This document shows, piece by piece, positions 10,433-19,195 of a stretch of 64,000 nucleotides of DNA (position 1 is the stretch's first letter; every line of letters starts with the position of its first letter). The notes beneath the pieces were generated by a model that was not told the DNA's origin, searched no databases, and saw only the letters and a list, made by a program, of their open reading frames with translations. Source of the stretch: an uncultured Pseudomonadota bacterium (GTDB lineage: Bacteria > Pseudomonadota > Alphaproteobacteria > Rs-D84); the NCBI GenBank assembly GCA_902781465.1, contig CACZJK010000003.1, forward strand, positions 170,579 through 234,578, written 5' to 3'. The position numbers and the translations under genes were made by a program.

Positions 10433-10461
10433 TTGCTTTTTATTTATATGGGTGCTATGCT
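10433..10461 (+). promoter_or_regulatory. sigma70-type promoter
   Basis: TTGCTT (10433-10438), 17 bases, TATGCT (10456-10461), 21 bases upstream of the membrane-protein ATG at 10483. Confidence 0.55.
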
Positions 10462-10482
10462 TTTTTTCGCAAGAGATAGTTT

Positions 10483-11508
10483 ATGTCAGTAAAAACAAAA
10501 CGTTTTTTTAAAAAACTTATCAGTTATGCCGGAATTTTCTTTTTTATATTGGCCGCGGGCATGCTTTATTGGCAATTGCGTAATTATTCATTGATGGATA
10601 TTGCGCGCGCACTTTGGCACATACCATTTATAAACTTGGTTTTGGCATGTGTGGCATGTTTGTTCGGGTATATTGCGTTGTCGCTTTATGATTATCTGGC
10701 ACTGGATTATGTTGGGCGCAAAGTATCCTGGTGGAAATGGATGTTGGCCGGGATGTTGGGTTTTGCGATATCTAATAATGCCGGCCATGCGGTGGTCAGT
10801 GGTGGCGCAATCAGGTATCGTTTATATACGCGTTGGCGCGTGCCGGGTTCTGACATTGTAAAAATGTTAATGTTTTCTGGATTTACTTTCTTTCTTGGAT
10901 ATGCCGCGATTGCGGTGATTGGATATTTTCTTGTGCCAAATGATATGTTCGCAAATTCTGCGGGTGCTGCATTTGGTGTAAACGGCTTGTTCATAGTATG
11001 TTTGTCTGTGATATTGGCATATTATACGATTGCAACAATGCTTAGCGGGAAAAGCATAAGAATTGGTGAAATAAAAATTCATATTCCAACAATCGGTGAA
11101 GCGATAGTTCAAACAATTTTGGGTATCGCAGATGCGCTTTGTGCGGGTATGGTTCTTTATTTCTGTATCAGTCCGTTTATAGATATGCCGTTTGGTGTGT
11201 TTATCGGATTGTATGTGATAGCAAACGTTGCTGGCGTTTTCAGCCAGGTTCCGGGTGGTATCGGTGTTTTTGAATCTATATTTATGGTGGCTTTGCCGGA
11301 AAGTACGGACAAGGCTGCTGTTTTTGGGGCCCTGTTGGCGTACAGAATAATATATTATGTTTTGCCATTGATAGGGGTTGGTGGTTTGTTCTTTATATAT
11401 GAACGTTGGTTGCGTGCGCGTATGAAAAGATGGCTGAACGAGGCCAAGGAAAAAATGCCACACATCCAAATACAATTACCACATAAAAAGCAAAAGATTC
11501 AAAAATAA
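10483..11508 (+). CDS. UPF0104 / lysylphosphatidylglycerol synthase transmembrane-like protein
   Basis: A polytopic membrane protein of 341 aa with about eight hydrophobic segments. It carries the family pattern in which a conserved polar SNNAGHAVVSGGAIRYRLY block follows the third helix and QVPGGIGVFE the sixth. It corresponds to the flippase-like domain of MprF/AglD families (UPF0104) but lacks the cytosolic synthase domain, so it probably moves or binds lipids rather than aminoacylating them. The C-terminal tail is highly basic. Confidence 0.85.
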   Translation: MSVKTKRFFKKLISYAGIFFFILAAGMLYWQLRNYSLMDIARALWHIPFINLVLACVACLFGYIALSLYDYLALDYVGRKVSWWKWMLAGMLGFAISNNAGHAVVSGGAIRYRLYTRWRVPGSDIVKMLMFSGFTFFLGYAAIAVIGYFLVPNDMFANSAGAAFGVNGLFIVCLSVILAYYTIATMLSGKSIRIGEIKIHIPTIGEAIVQTILGIADALCAGMVLYFCISPFIDMPFGVFIGLYVIANVAGVFSQVPGGIGVFESIFMVALPESTDKAAVFGALLAYRIIYYVLPLIGVGGLFFIYERWLRARMKRWLNEAKEKMPHIQIQLPHKKQKIQK

Positions 11509-11513
11509 ACACC

Positions 11514-11542
11514 TTGCCTTTGGAACGCGTGTCTGTTATCAT
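11514..11542 (+). promoter_or_regulatory. sigma70-type promoter of the rne leader
   Basis: TTGCCT (11514-11519), 17 bases, TATCAT (11537-11542). Transcription from here would leave a 5' UTR of about 160 bases before rne, a plausible target for the autoregulation known for RNase E mRNAs. Confidence 0.55.
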
Positions 11543-11711
11543 AAAAAACGTTGTATAAAATGGGGTAAAATGGTGTTAGTTTTGTCACTTTTTACTGTAA
11601 TTTGCGTCGCGCTTTTTGTTATCGTTGCGTGCTTCCTTGGCATGGGCGGGATTGCCCCATGGGAACAGGTTGCGTCTGTTTTATACATACCCAACACAAA
11701 AGGATTATTAA

Positions 11712-13511
11712 ATGTCAAAAAAGATATATGTGGATGGTGTCCATCCAGAAGAAACACGTGTGGTGGTTGTCGACAGTGCTACAAATCGTGTGACTGATTT
11801 TGACGTGGAAACAACGACTAAACCTCAGATAAAGGGTAATATTTATCTGGCCAAGGTTATTCGTGTTGAACCATCACTTCAGGCTGCTTTTGTTGACTAT
11901 GGCACTGGTAAAAATGGTTTCTTGCCATTTTCTGAAATTCATCCAGATTATTACCAGGTTACCCCAGAACAAAAGAAAAAATTACTAGAATTGGCGCATG
12001 CTAATATCGTTGATGACGATGACGATCCAAATGATGAAGAAGACGAAATCGCAGAATACGATGATCACAGCGCTGGTGAAGATAACAAAGAATTGTTGAA
12101 ACGTGCCCACGAATTCAAAATTCAAGACGTTATCAAACCAAAGCAAATCTTGCTGGTCCAGGGCGTAAAGGAAGAACGCGGACAAAAGGGCGCATCAATG
12201 ACAACTTATTTGTCTTTGGCGGGTCGTTTTGCGGTTTTGATGCCTAATTCCAGAAAGCGCAACAGTTATGGTGTGTCAAAGAAAATTTCTGACAAAGCAG
12301 AACGTGCGCGTTTGCGTGAAATATTGCATGCGTTGAAAATACCAAAGGGCATGACTGTTGTTTTAAGAACTGCGGCCCAAGATGCATCTGCGGATGATAT
12401 TACAAAAGATTATGAATATTTAACATCGCTTTGGAACGATATTCGTAAAACAACTTTGGAATCTGTGGCACCTGTCACAATTCATACCGAAGATTCTTTG
12501 CTTCGTCGCGTTGTTCGTGATTTTATTTCTGACAAAGACGATGTTATGTATGTCCAAGGCCAAGAAGCATTTGATGAAGCCAAGGCTTATTTCCAACAAA
12601 TGTATGGCAAGGCACCTCGTAAACAATTGGTTCAATACAAAGATGCTGCAGTTCCTTTAATGACCAAGGCTGGTGTTGAAAAACAATTGGAAGGATTGCA
12701 CGGTCCATACGTCACATTGCCATCTGGCGGTTCTATTGTTATCAATCAAACAGAAGCAATGGTGACAATCGACGTTAACTCTTCCCGTGCGATTAAGGAA
12801 AAAGATATTGAACAAACCGCATTAAACACTAACTTGGAAGCGGCCGAAGAAATCGCTTTGCAATTACGTTTGCGTGATTTGGCAGGTATTGTTGCAATTG
12901 ACTTTATCGATATGGAAGAAGAAAAGAATAACCGCAAATTGGAACAAAAAATGCGCGAAGTTATGAAACATGACCGCGCACGTACACAGGTTGCAAAGAT
13001 TAACGCATTTGGTGTTTTGATGTTATCACGTCAAAGATTGCGTTCTTCATTTATTGAATCTTCGTATGTCGTATGTCCGCACTGTATGGGGGCGGGCGTA
13101 GTTCCATCTATTCAAACTGCATCAATTATCTTGTTCCGTCATTTACAGGAAAAATTGTTGGCCAAGGCTGCACAAAAAATCATTATGACAGTGCCAAGCG
13201 ATGTCGCAATTTACCTGTTGAATCAAAAGCGCGCTGAATTGGCGGCGATGGAAAAAGAATTTGAAACAGAAATCGTTATCGTTGGCGATGACAGTTTGAT
13301 GAATATTGACCAATATTCGATTCAACGTGTTATGGCAGACAGCGTAAAAACAGACGATGTTTTGGATGCTCACGAACCATCCAGTGATGCGAAAAAGAAA
13401 AACGCACAACATACGGATGCGAAACGTGTGACAACCACTGCGCCACGTCATCGTAAACCAATCAAAAAACAACCAAAGAAACAATCTTTGTGGAAAAAGT
13501 TAGTCGGTTGA
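11712..13511 (+). CDS. rne: Ribonuclease E/G
   Basis: An endoribonuclease that cuts single-stranded AU-rich RNA during mRNA decay and rRNA/tRNA maturation. The 599-aa product has an S1 domain (GNIYLAKVIRVEPSLQAAFVDYG...GFLPFSEIH), the 5' sensor/RNase H-like region, the catalytic VTIDVNSS and GIVAIDFIDM motifs with metal-binding Asp, and the Zn-link CPHCMGAG. The S1 domain holds a long acidic insertion (around residues 95-125). The usual long C-terminal degradosome scaffold is reduced to a short basic tail (TAPRHRKPIKKQPKK), so it is closer to RNase G in length but RNase E-like in insertions. Confidence 0.93.
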   Translation: MSKKIYVDGVHPEETRVVVVDSATNRVTDFDVETTTKPQIKGNIYLAKVIRVEPSLQAAFVDYGTGKNGFLPFSEIHPDYYQVTPEQKKKLLELAHANIVDDDDDPNDEEDEIAEYDDHSAGEDNKELLKRAHEFKIQDVIKPKQILLVQGVKEERGQKGASMTTYLSLAGRFAVLMPNSRKRNSYGVSKKISDKAERARLREILHALKIPKGMTVVLRTAAQDASADDITKDYEYLTSLWNDIRKTTLESVAPVTIHTEDSLLRRVVRDFISDKDDVMYVQGQEAFDEAKAYFQQMYGKAPRKQLVQYKDAAVPLMTKAGVEKQLEGLHGPYVTLPSGGSIVINQTEAMVTIDVNSSRAIKEKDIEQTALNTNLEAAEEIALQLRLRDLAGIVAIDFIDMEEEKNNRKLEQKMREVMKHDRARTQVAKINAFGVLMLSRQRLRSSFIESSYVVCPHCMGAGVVPSIQTASIILFRHLQEKLLAKAAQKIIMTVPSDVAIYLLNQKRAELAAMEKEFETEIVIVGDDSLMNIDQYSIQRVMADSVKTDDVLDAHEPSSDAKKKNAQHTDAKRVTTTAPRHRKPIKKQPKKQSLWKKLVG

Positions 13512-13575
13512 TTTTTTTCAATTGACTAATCTCGCTGCAGCGATAGCGAAAGCGGATGGTTGGATAAAGAATAAG

Positions 13576-13602
13576 AAACCGCCCAAACGGGCGGTTTTTT
13601 TA
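13576..13602 (+). terminator. Intrinsic terminator of rne
   Basis: A perfect AAACCGCCC / GGGCGGTTT stem with a four-base loop, followed by a T-run. Confidence 0.9.
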
Positions 13603-13618
13603 TTTGTTTTTTTATTGA

Positions 13619-13759
13619 TTATTTGCAGCTGTTAATCAATTTAGAAATAGAAATATCTTTGTGGAACAAGAATTCATATTCACAGTTTCCAGATTTGTAA
13701 TAACCACCGCAAGAAGCCAATGTCAATACGGCGAAGAACAATAATAATGCTTTTTTCAT
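13619..13759 (-). CDS. Small lipoprotein (46 aa)
   Basis: A short gene with a clear AAAGGAGATAAAAT ribosome-binding site before its ATG at 13759. The product has a lipoprotein signal peptide, MKKALLLFFAVLTLASC, with LASC as lipobox (lipidated Cys17), and a 29-residue mature part with two further Cys. It resembles small entericidin-like or orphan lipoproteins only in size. The function is unknown; an envelope location is inferred. Confidence 0.75.
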   Translation of the reverse strand: MKKALLLFFAVLTLASCGGYYKSGNCEYEFLFHKDISISKLINSCK

Positions 13760-13777
13760 ATTTTATCTCCTTTTCTT

Positions 13778-13808
13778 GTCCACCAAAGTCCAAAGGACGA
13801 CGGCGGAT
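13778..13808. repeat. Short palindromic repeat, second copy
   Basis: GTCCACC...GTCC-AAA-GGAC...GGCGGAT resembles the palindrome at 1858-1885 in outer arms and spacing. It lies upstream of the small lipoprotein gene. Confidence 0.4.
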
Positions 13809-13868
13809 GTGTTTAAACACAAAGGCATTATGAAAATATTCCTGACATTTTGCAAGCGTTTTTTAATT

Positions 13869-14333
13869 TTATTTCTTTACCCGCCAACCACCAAACTTAT
13901 ACCCAGGCCTTACCGGTGTTGGTGGTAATGTTATTGCGCCACCGTATGTGCAGGTATTTTGCACCGTATTTGTTCCATCGTCCCAATTTATCTTTATTGT
14001 ATTTGGTTCGAATATAGCAAACAATTCATGTCCAAAGTTAGACGAACACGCGTTCGATATATTTTCATTAAATTGTGTTTTGTATTTTATTCCCTGTGAT
14101 ATTGTTGGGTTATAATTAAATGTTCCGCCATTACATGTATATCCATTTGGACATTGAACACATCCCAATGTATCCGCAGGTAGAAATTGTCCAGATTGAC
14201 ACGTATAACTATTTATTTCAAACACCGCATATAAATCATTACCAATAACCCCACATTGATTTGGTATCGTTTCGGTATAATATGCGAATACCGGTTGAAT
14301 AAACAGTAAAGATAATAATAAAATTTTTTTCAT
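13869..14333 (-). CDS. Secreted Cys-rich/InlB-repeat protein (second gene of pair B)
   Basis: A 154-aa protein with signal peptide MKKILLLSLLFIQPVFA, one Cys-rich module (YTCQSGQFLPADTLGCVQCPNGYTCNGGTFNYNPTISQGI) and a C-terminal InlB-type repeat (IKINWDDGTNTVQNTCTYGG...PGYKFGGWR) that ends the protein. The 20 bases upstream, including AAGGAGATATAGAT, are identical to those before its paralogue at 30878. It is probably translated from the same transcript as the lectin-like gene at 15258; repeat copy 3 lies between them. Function unknown; extracellular location inferred. Confidence 0.82.
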   Translation of the reverse strand: MKKILLLSLLFIQPVFAYYTETIPNQCGVIGNDLYAVFEINSYTCQSGQFLPADTLGCVQCPNGYTCNGGTFNYNPTISQGIKYKTQFNENISNACSSNFGHELFAIFEPNTIKINWDDGTNTVQNTCTYGGAITLPPTPVRPGYKFGGWRVKK

Positions 14334-14348
14334 ATCTATATCTCCTTA

Positions 14349-14460
14349 TTCTCCCCTTGGGGGGAGAGGGCCCGCAGGGCGAGGGAGGTTAAGATTCCAG
14401 ATAATAAATTATCTTGAAACCCTCCCCCCGGCTGCGCCGCACCCCCTCCAAAGGGGGAAT
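14349..14460. repeat. Dispersed GC-rich inverted-repeat element, copy 3
   Basis: It begins TTCTCCCCTTGGGGGGAGAGG and ends CCTCCAAAGGGGGAATA, with GGGCCCGCAGGGCGAGGGAGG opposite CCCTCCCCCCGGCTGCGCC. It occupies almost all of the spacer between the two genes of secreted pair B and would be transcribed as a stable stem. Confidence 0.7.
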
Positions 14461-14466
14461 ACAAAA

Positions 14467-15258
14467 TTATTCCCCAATAACTGGACCGGCGATGAATTGA
14501 CCAGTGCCGGCGTTGTAATAGAACTTACGTTCTACTTTGTCATACATACACGGCGTGCCGTTGCCGTCAAGAACTGGGATAAAATCACGGACAAGGATAT
14601 TACTGCTGTTATATATCCTGAAATTATACAAGCGTACATAATCAAATTGTGCTGCTGTACCTGCTTGGTTTGTTGCAAAAATATATAGATTATTGGCTGT
14701 TGTAAAAACATCTGCTGTTTGAGAGATTCCTCCACAAACATATTCAACATTGTTAAACGCGAATTTACAAGAACTTGGTTTAAACAGTATATTATTTACT
14801 ATATTGACAATTGGCGAAAATAGAGTTGGTTCAACACCAAAGGCCGTTTCAGTCCGAGCTCTACTATAAAATGTTTTATTGTTTGAATAATAAGTTACTC
14901 CTAGATATCTGCCATTTGTCCATATTTGGTTTTCTTTTGAACCAAAAAATGTTGTAACTTCTTCTATCCTAGTCCAAGCCATTTTTATTACAAAAGTGTA
15001 ATCAGTAGAAACAGTTGTGCCAGTATCAATATATTGTGTCCCTGTCGATTCCAGGTATTCAATCGGAACATAACGTGCCCAGCCCTTAAAGGTATAACCA
15101 CGTTTGGTTGGGGTGGTTGGTAATAATATATCATTACCACTTTCGCATTGTGTGGTTGTATAAACATTACCGTCTATATACCAATTTAATGTTTCTGTTT
15201 GTGCAAAAGACACGCTACACATAAATATTGTGGTTATAAAGAAAGCGATTCGTCTCAT
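14467..15258 (-). CDS. Secreted InlB-repeat plus lectin-fold-like protein (first gene of pair B)
   Basis: A 263-aa protein with a signal peptide ending in SVSFAQ. An InlB-type repeat (LNWYIDGNVYTTTQC...TKRGYTFKGW) is at the mature N-terminus, followed by the block YVPIEYLESTGTQYIDTG that in gut bacteria usually opens a LamG/concanavalin-like beta-sandwich. The end, LVRDFIPVLDGNGTPCMYD....FYYNAGTGQFIAGPVIGE, is shared with the first genes of pairs C and D. The lectin-fold assignment is inference. It is preceded by attenuator leader B. Confidence 0.82.
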   Translation of the reverse strand: MRRIAFFITTIFMCSVSFAQTETLNWYIDGNVYTTTQCESGNDILLPTTPTKRGYTFKGWARYVPIEYLESTGTQYIDTGTTVSTDYTFVIKMAWTRIEEVTTFFGSKENQIWTNGRYLGVTYYSNNKTFYSRARTETAFGVEPTLFSPIVNIVNNILFKPSSCKFAFNNVEYVCGGISQTADVFTTANNLYIFATNQAGTAAQFDYVRLYNFRIYNSSNILVRDFIPVLDGNGTPCMYDKVERKFYYNAGTGQFIAGPVIGE

Positions 15259-15496
15259 ATTTTTCCTCCAACTTTTTTCTTAAACGAAAGAACCGCTCTA
15301 AAAAAGGGCGGTTGGAGGTTAATCGCATTTCGTATCAAAATGTGCTGCTTATTCAATATATTCACAGCCCCCCAACCAATCTTAGTTGGAGATTTTAACG
15401 TCTTTTCAAGACGGATACTCAACGGGCGATTAAACCCCATCAGGAAAACTCTTCCTGACGTTTTTTAGTCTATCAAATTACTATCAAAGTCTGCAA
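15259..15496 (-). promoter_or_regulatory. Promoter and attenuator leader RNA B (class 1)
   Basis: Minus strand: TTGCAG (15491-15496), 18 bases, TAGACT (15467-15472); then a perfect 7-bp hairpin TCAGGAA/TTCCTGA with a 5-base loop (15440-15458) followed by TGGGG. A hairpin CCAAC/GTTGG (15372-15389) holds the antiterminator strand GGTTGGGGG (15369-15377), which can instead pair with CCTCCAACC (15310-15318). That segment overlaps the terminator 5' arm AACCGC, with GCGGTT at 15291-15296. The U-run is weaker than in leader A. Against leader A, the 5' hairpin keeps length and loop while its stem sequence covaries. Confidence 0.65.
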
Positions 15497-15503
15497 GCGT
15501 TTT

Positions 15504-16799
15504 TTATTTCTTTAATATATCACCAGATTTTATATATTCTGGTGAATTTTTCTTTGATTTTTGTTGTGCCTTTTTCGCATATTTGTGTGCGTTGGCTTTA
15601 TCACCGTTCATATTGTAAAATTCAGCCATTGCCCAATCTGATTCACCATCAACCGTCACACGTGCCAATATCCAATATGCCAATGGTGATGGTTCGGTTA
15701 ATATAACACGCTTAGACAATTCTGTTGCGCGTTGTTTATCGCCAGGCTTGTTTCGTTCGCTTAATACCAATGCCAATGCAGTTTCAATTTGTGGCGCATT
15801 TTTCGATAATTGCAAAGATTTTTCGTATGCATTAACACTGTCGTCGTATGCGCCAAATTGGTATTCTATATCGCCCAATAATTCGTAAAAGTAAGGATTG
15901 TTAGGATGTCGTTTAATCAGTGTTTGTGTGCCAGTTTTTGCCGTCTTTAAATCGCCACCCCGCATATTAGCAATTGCGCGCGCATAAATTGCCGCGTCGC
16001 TTTTGTTGGAATAAGGGTATTTTGTTATAACTGATTTATCATTGTCCAGATAACCTATCAATTTAGCGCGCAAGATTTCATAATTCGCGTTTTCGTTTGC
16101 TGTTTTGTCCGCCGATGCTGTCGGCACTTTTTTCAGTTTAGATATTTTTGTTTTTGTATTATTTATACGTTCGTTTGTCAGCGGGTGATTGATACGGTTT
16201 GGGTTCAATTTTGATTCTATTGCGCCATGCATTTCACGCATTTGTTCGAAAACTGTAATCAGTCCATTTGGATCTTTGTTGGCTTTTACCATTAAATCGA
16301 CCGCCATATCGTCTGCCATACGTTCTTCATCCCTGGAAAAAGACAACATAGATTGCTGGGCGATACCACTGGCCCCCGCCATAACACCAACACCTGCGGT
16401 TGGATTGCCGCCTGCAACCATTAAACCAACACCAAGGGCCTGAATTATCAAAGTTCGCACCATTTCATCGTGCATCCGTTGTGACATTTGAACCATATGA
16501 CCACCGATGGTATGCCCCAATTCGTGTGCAATAACCGCACGTAAAGCGTTCGGATTTTTAATTTGTTTCAAAAGGCCTGTATAAACAAAAATGTCTTCGC
16601 CCCCGCGGACAAAGGCATTAAAATCATTATCGTTGACAATATAGATTTTCAATCTGCTTTCTGGAATATCGGCGGCAATCGCGACTGGTTTTATAATTTC
16701 TGTAATCTGCTTTTCGATTTCTGTATCGTTGATAAGCGTTGCGGCATTCGCACCAAACGCAACAAAAACAGAAAACAAAATCGTCAATATACGTTTCAT
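15504..16799 (-). CDS. M48 family metalloprotease with TPR repeats (BepA-like)
   Basis: The start at 16799 overlaps the recG stop by one base (TAATG). The product (431 aa) has a signal peptide (MKRILTILFSVFVAFGANA), a peptidase M48 domain with zinc motif HELGH in VIAHELGHTIGGH and a downstream Glu in RDEERMADDMAVD, then C-terminal TPR-like helices (YFYELLGDIEYQFGAYDDSVNAYEKSLQL). BepA-type periplasmic proteases monitor outer-membrane protein assembly; that role is inferred from architecture. Confidence 0.9.
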   Translation of the reverse strand: MKRILTILFSVFVAFGANAATLINDTEIEKQITEIIKPVAIAADIPESRLKIYIVNDNDFNAFVRGGEDIFVYTGLLKQIKNPNALRAVIAHELGHTIGGHMVQMSQRMHDEMVRTLIIQALGVGLMVAGGNPTAGVGVMAGASGIAQQSMLSFSRDEERMADDMAVDLMVKANKDPNGLITVFEQMREMHGAIESKLNPNRINHPLTNERINNTKTKISKLKKVPTASADKTANENANYEILRAKLIGYLDNDKSVITKYPYSNKSDAAIYARAIANMRGGDLKTAKTGTQTLIKRHPNNPYFYELLGDIEYQFGAYDDSVNAYEKSLQLSKNAPQIETALALVLSERNKPGDKQRATELSKRVILTEPSPLAYWILARVTVDGESDWAMAEFYNMNGDKANAHKYAKKAQQKSKKNSPEYIKSGDILKK

Positions 16800-18865
16800 T
16801 ATGCCCCCGCAACAGTTGAACAATCAAATATCTGACGCAGTGTGCGCGCCCATTGTTCGTCTTCGCTATTATTATTCATGGCGGCAGTTTGTGCCAATTT
16901 GAATAAATCCCTGTGTTCACGATAATTTACAAAATGATATTGTATCCAACCGCTTTGACGCGTGCCCAGTAATTCACCAACACCGCGCATCATTAAATCT
17001 TGTTCAGCGATAACAAAGCCGTCGTCTGTTTCGCATAATACATCCAACCTTTTTATACCGTCTGGCGAAGTGTTTAATCCGTATAATAATACACAATATG
17101 ATTGCTTAGAACCACGTCCCACGCGGCCGCGTAATTGATGCAGTGCGGCCAAACCAAATCTTTCTGCGTTTTCAATAACCATAATAGTTGCAGACGGGAC
17201 ATCAATGCCAACTTCGATAACAGTGGTCGAAACCAAAACGCGCATTTTTGAATCAGGGTCTGCAAATTCAGTCATAACTGCATCGCGTTGTTTCTTGTCC
17301 ATTTGACCATGGCAAAGTCCGGTGCCAGGGAAATATTTTTTCAATTCTTCAAATCGTGCTTCGGCGGCGGTCATATCTGAAACCTCGGATTCTGCGACCA
17401 AAGGGCAAACCCAGAATATTTTTGCACCATTTGCAACCTGGGGTGCAATGCGTTCTATCAAAGCATTAACACGTGCCACCGGCAATTTCGAAGTCTTGAT
17501 AGGCATACGGCCCGCCGGTTTTTCATTTATAATCGAAATATCCATATCACCATAAACTGTCATAGACAAAGTGCGCGGAATAGGGGTCGCAGACAATGCC
17601 AACATATCAGGATTATTGCCTTTGGCGCGCATGGCGGTGCGCTGGTCAACGCCAAATCGGTGCTGTTCATCGATTATAACCAAACCTAAATCGCGGTATT
17701 CGACATCTTCACTGAATAACGCGTGTGTTCCAATTGCGATTTTAGTACGTCCTGATTTAAGTGATATCAATTTTTCGCGACGCGCCACACCTTTATCGCG
17801 GCCGGTTAACACTTCACAGACCAGTCCCAATTTATCACACATAGGTTTGATTTTTGCAAAATGTTGCTGAGCCAGAGTGTCTGTTGGTGCCAATATAACG
17901 GTCTGCGCGCCACTTTCGGCCATCTTTACCGCCGCCGCCATCGCAACCATGGTTTTACCAGAACCAACATCGCCTTGAACCAGGCGCATCATCGGAACAT
18001 CGCGTTTGAAATCTGCAAAAATCTCATCGATTGTACGCTGCTGTGCGCCTGTTAAATCAAAAGGCAATATTTCATAAAACTTGTCGATAAGGTTTTTATT
18101 TGATACACGAACAGGGCGTGTGTTTTTATGTTCCAAACGTGCACGACGATTTATTGCAATCGCGCTTTGATGTGCAAACAATTCAGAATATGCCAATTTC
18201 GCGATAAATGTTCCATTAGGCGCCAGGTCGTCATTGGTTTCTGGATAATGCACATGTTCTAATGCATCCAGGAATTCCAGCATCCTTTCGCTAAGTTTAT
18301 ACGCGGCAATGCGTTCGTGCATGATATTAAAAATCTGGTCGCGAACAGCGGAAAAAGTTTTCTGACTTAACCCTTCGCCAGATGGATATATCGCCTGGTG
18401 CTGGGGAATCTTATACGCGTTTTCAGGAACTTCGATAAAGTCTGGATGATTGATAATTGCGCCACCACGATTGTTGTAATCCAGTTTACCACTGACAATT
18501 CGCCATTGGCCAACCGGCAATTTTTCAGTCCAGTAATCAAGGAATTTCGTATTGAAAAATTGAATAGTCACAGGTGCTGCAAATTTATCAGCACATACTA
18601 TTTGCGTAGGTGTGCGACGTCCTTTGAAAAAGCCACCTTTTTTAACAGATTTTATTTGCAATGAAATCGTGATGGTATCGCCAACCTGGGCATTTACGAC
18701 TGAATCCAGAATTTCGCGCGGACGAACATACGACGGAATATGCAACAAGAAATCAAGAACGCGACGACCGCCCAAAACTTCGTTAAACTTAGACGCCAAA
18801 ACAGGTCCAACGCCATGTATAAATTGTAAATCAGTATTAAAAAAATCAAAGATTTCTTTGTCCAT
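16799..18865 (-). CDS. recG: ATP-dependent DNA helicase RecG
   Basis: Remodels stalled forks and branched DNA. The 688-aa protein shows the N-terminal wedge (FIHGVGPVLASKF; OB-fold with VSGKLDYN), Walker A GDVGSGKT, the RecG-type Walker B DEQHRFG, ALSATPIPRTL, VCPLV and the C-terminal GRVGRG motif VI and LMMRGVGELLGTRQSG. It is the first gene of a two-gene operon with the M48 protease. The gene starts 64 bases before the promoter of the divergent leader D. Confidence 0.96.
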   Translation of the reverse strand: MDKEIFDFFNTDLQFIHGVGPVLASKFNEVLGGRRVLDFLLHIPSYVRPREILDSVVNAQVGDTITISLQIKSVKKGGFFKGRRTPTQIVCADKFAAPVTIQFFNTKFLDYWTEKLPVGQWRIVSGKLDYNNRGGAIINHPDFIEVPENAYKIPQHQAIYPSGEGLSQKTFSAVRDQIFNIMHERIAAYKLSERMLEFLDALEHVHYPETNDDLAPNGTFIAKLAYSELFAHQSAIAINRRARLEHKNTRPVRVSNKNLIDKFYEILPFDLTGAQQRTIDEIFADFKRDVPMMRLVQGDVGSGKTMVAMAAAVKMAESGAQTVILAPTDTLAQQHFAKIKPMCDKLGLVCEVLTGRDKGVARREKLISLKSGRTKIAIGTHALFSEDVEYRDLGLVIIDEQHRFGVDQRTAMRAKGNNPDMLALSATPIPRTLSMTVYGDMDISIINEKPAGRMPIKTSKLPVARVNALIERIAPQVANGAKIFWVCPLVAESEVSDMTAAEARFEELKKYFPGTGLCHGQMDKKQRDAVMTEFADPDSKMRVLVSTTVIEVGIDVPSATIMVIENAERFGLAALHQLRGRVGRGSKQSYCVLLYGLNTSPDGIKRLDVLCETDDGFVIAEQDLMMRGVGELLGTRQSGWIQYHFVNYREHRDLFKLAQTAAMNNNSEDEQWARTLRQIFDCSTVAGA

Positions 18866-18928
18866 ATTATAAATTTAGCAAATTTTTTAAGTTTGTGCCA
18901 ACAAAAAACAAAGACAATTATTTTTCAA

Positions 18929-19195
18929 TTCACAAAGTATAAAACTTTTGTTAGAATTAAAAATGAATCCAATGGGAATTGGGTTCGGGTCTTTCAAGCC
19001 CATAAAGCACGGTGTGAATTGCATCGTAATCCAAATATACCAGATGGCACATCTGGAATGCCTGACCTTATGGTTGGGTATGGGTTGTTATAAAACAGGT
19101 TTATCCGAAGACGCCCGCTCATTTGCTTTATGAGTTGAAAATACCCGACCGCCCGTTTTCATTGGCGGTTTTATTTTTTGGCAAAGGGGAAAATT
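18929..19195 (+). promoter_or_regulatory. Promoter and attenuator leader RNA D (class 2)
   Basis: TTCACA (18929-18934), 17 bases, TAGAAT (18952-18957). The 5' hairpin AATCCAAT-GGGA-ATTGGGTT (18966-18985, GNRA-type loop) is followed by CGGG. Then come a variable 7-bp hairpin CCAGATG/CATCTGG (19040-19056) and CCTGACC-TTAT-GGTTGGG (19061-19078). Its second strand GGTTGGGTAT (19072-19081) is fully complementary, with one G-U, to ATACCCGACC (19141-19150), which overlaps the terminator arm ACCGCC (19148-19153; GGCGGT at 19164-19169; T-run to 19179). The Shine-Dalgarno AAAGGGGA follows. Confidence 0.7.

Noticed and set aside
11570-11797. 75-aa ORF before and overlapping rne as a real protein gene
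   Set aside because: Weak ribosome-binding site and large overlap with rne; kept only as a possible leader ORF finding.
19178-19195. TTG at 19178 as start of the first pair D gene
   Set aside because: It lies inside the terminator T-run and has no ribosome-binding site; ATG 19196 follows AAAGGGGA and begins a proper signal peptide.
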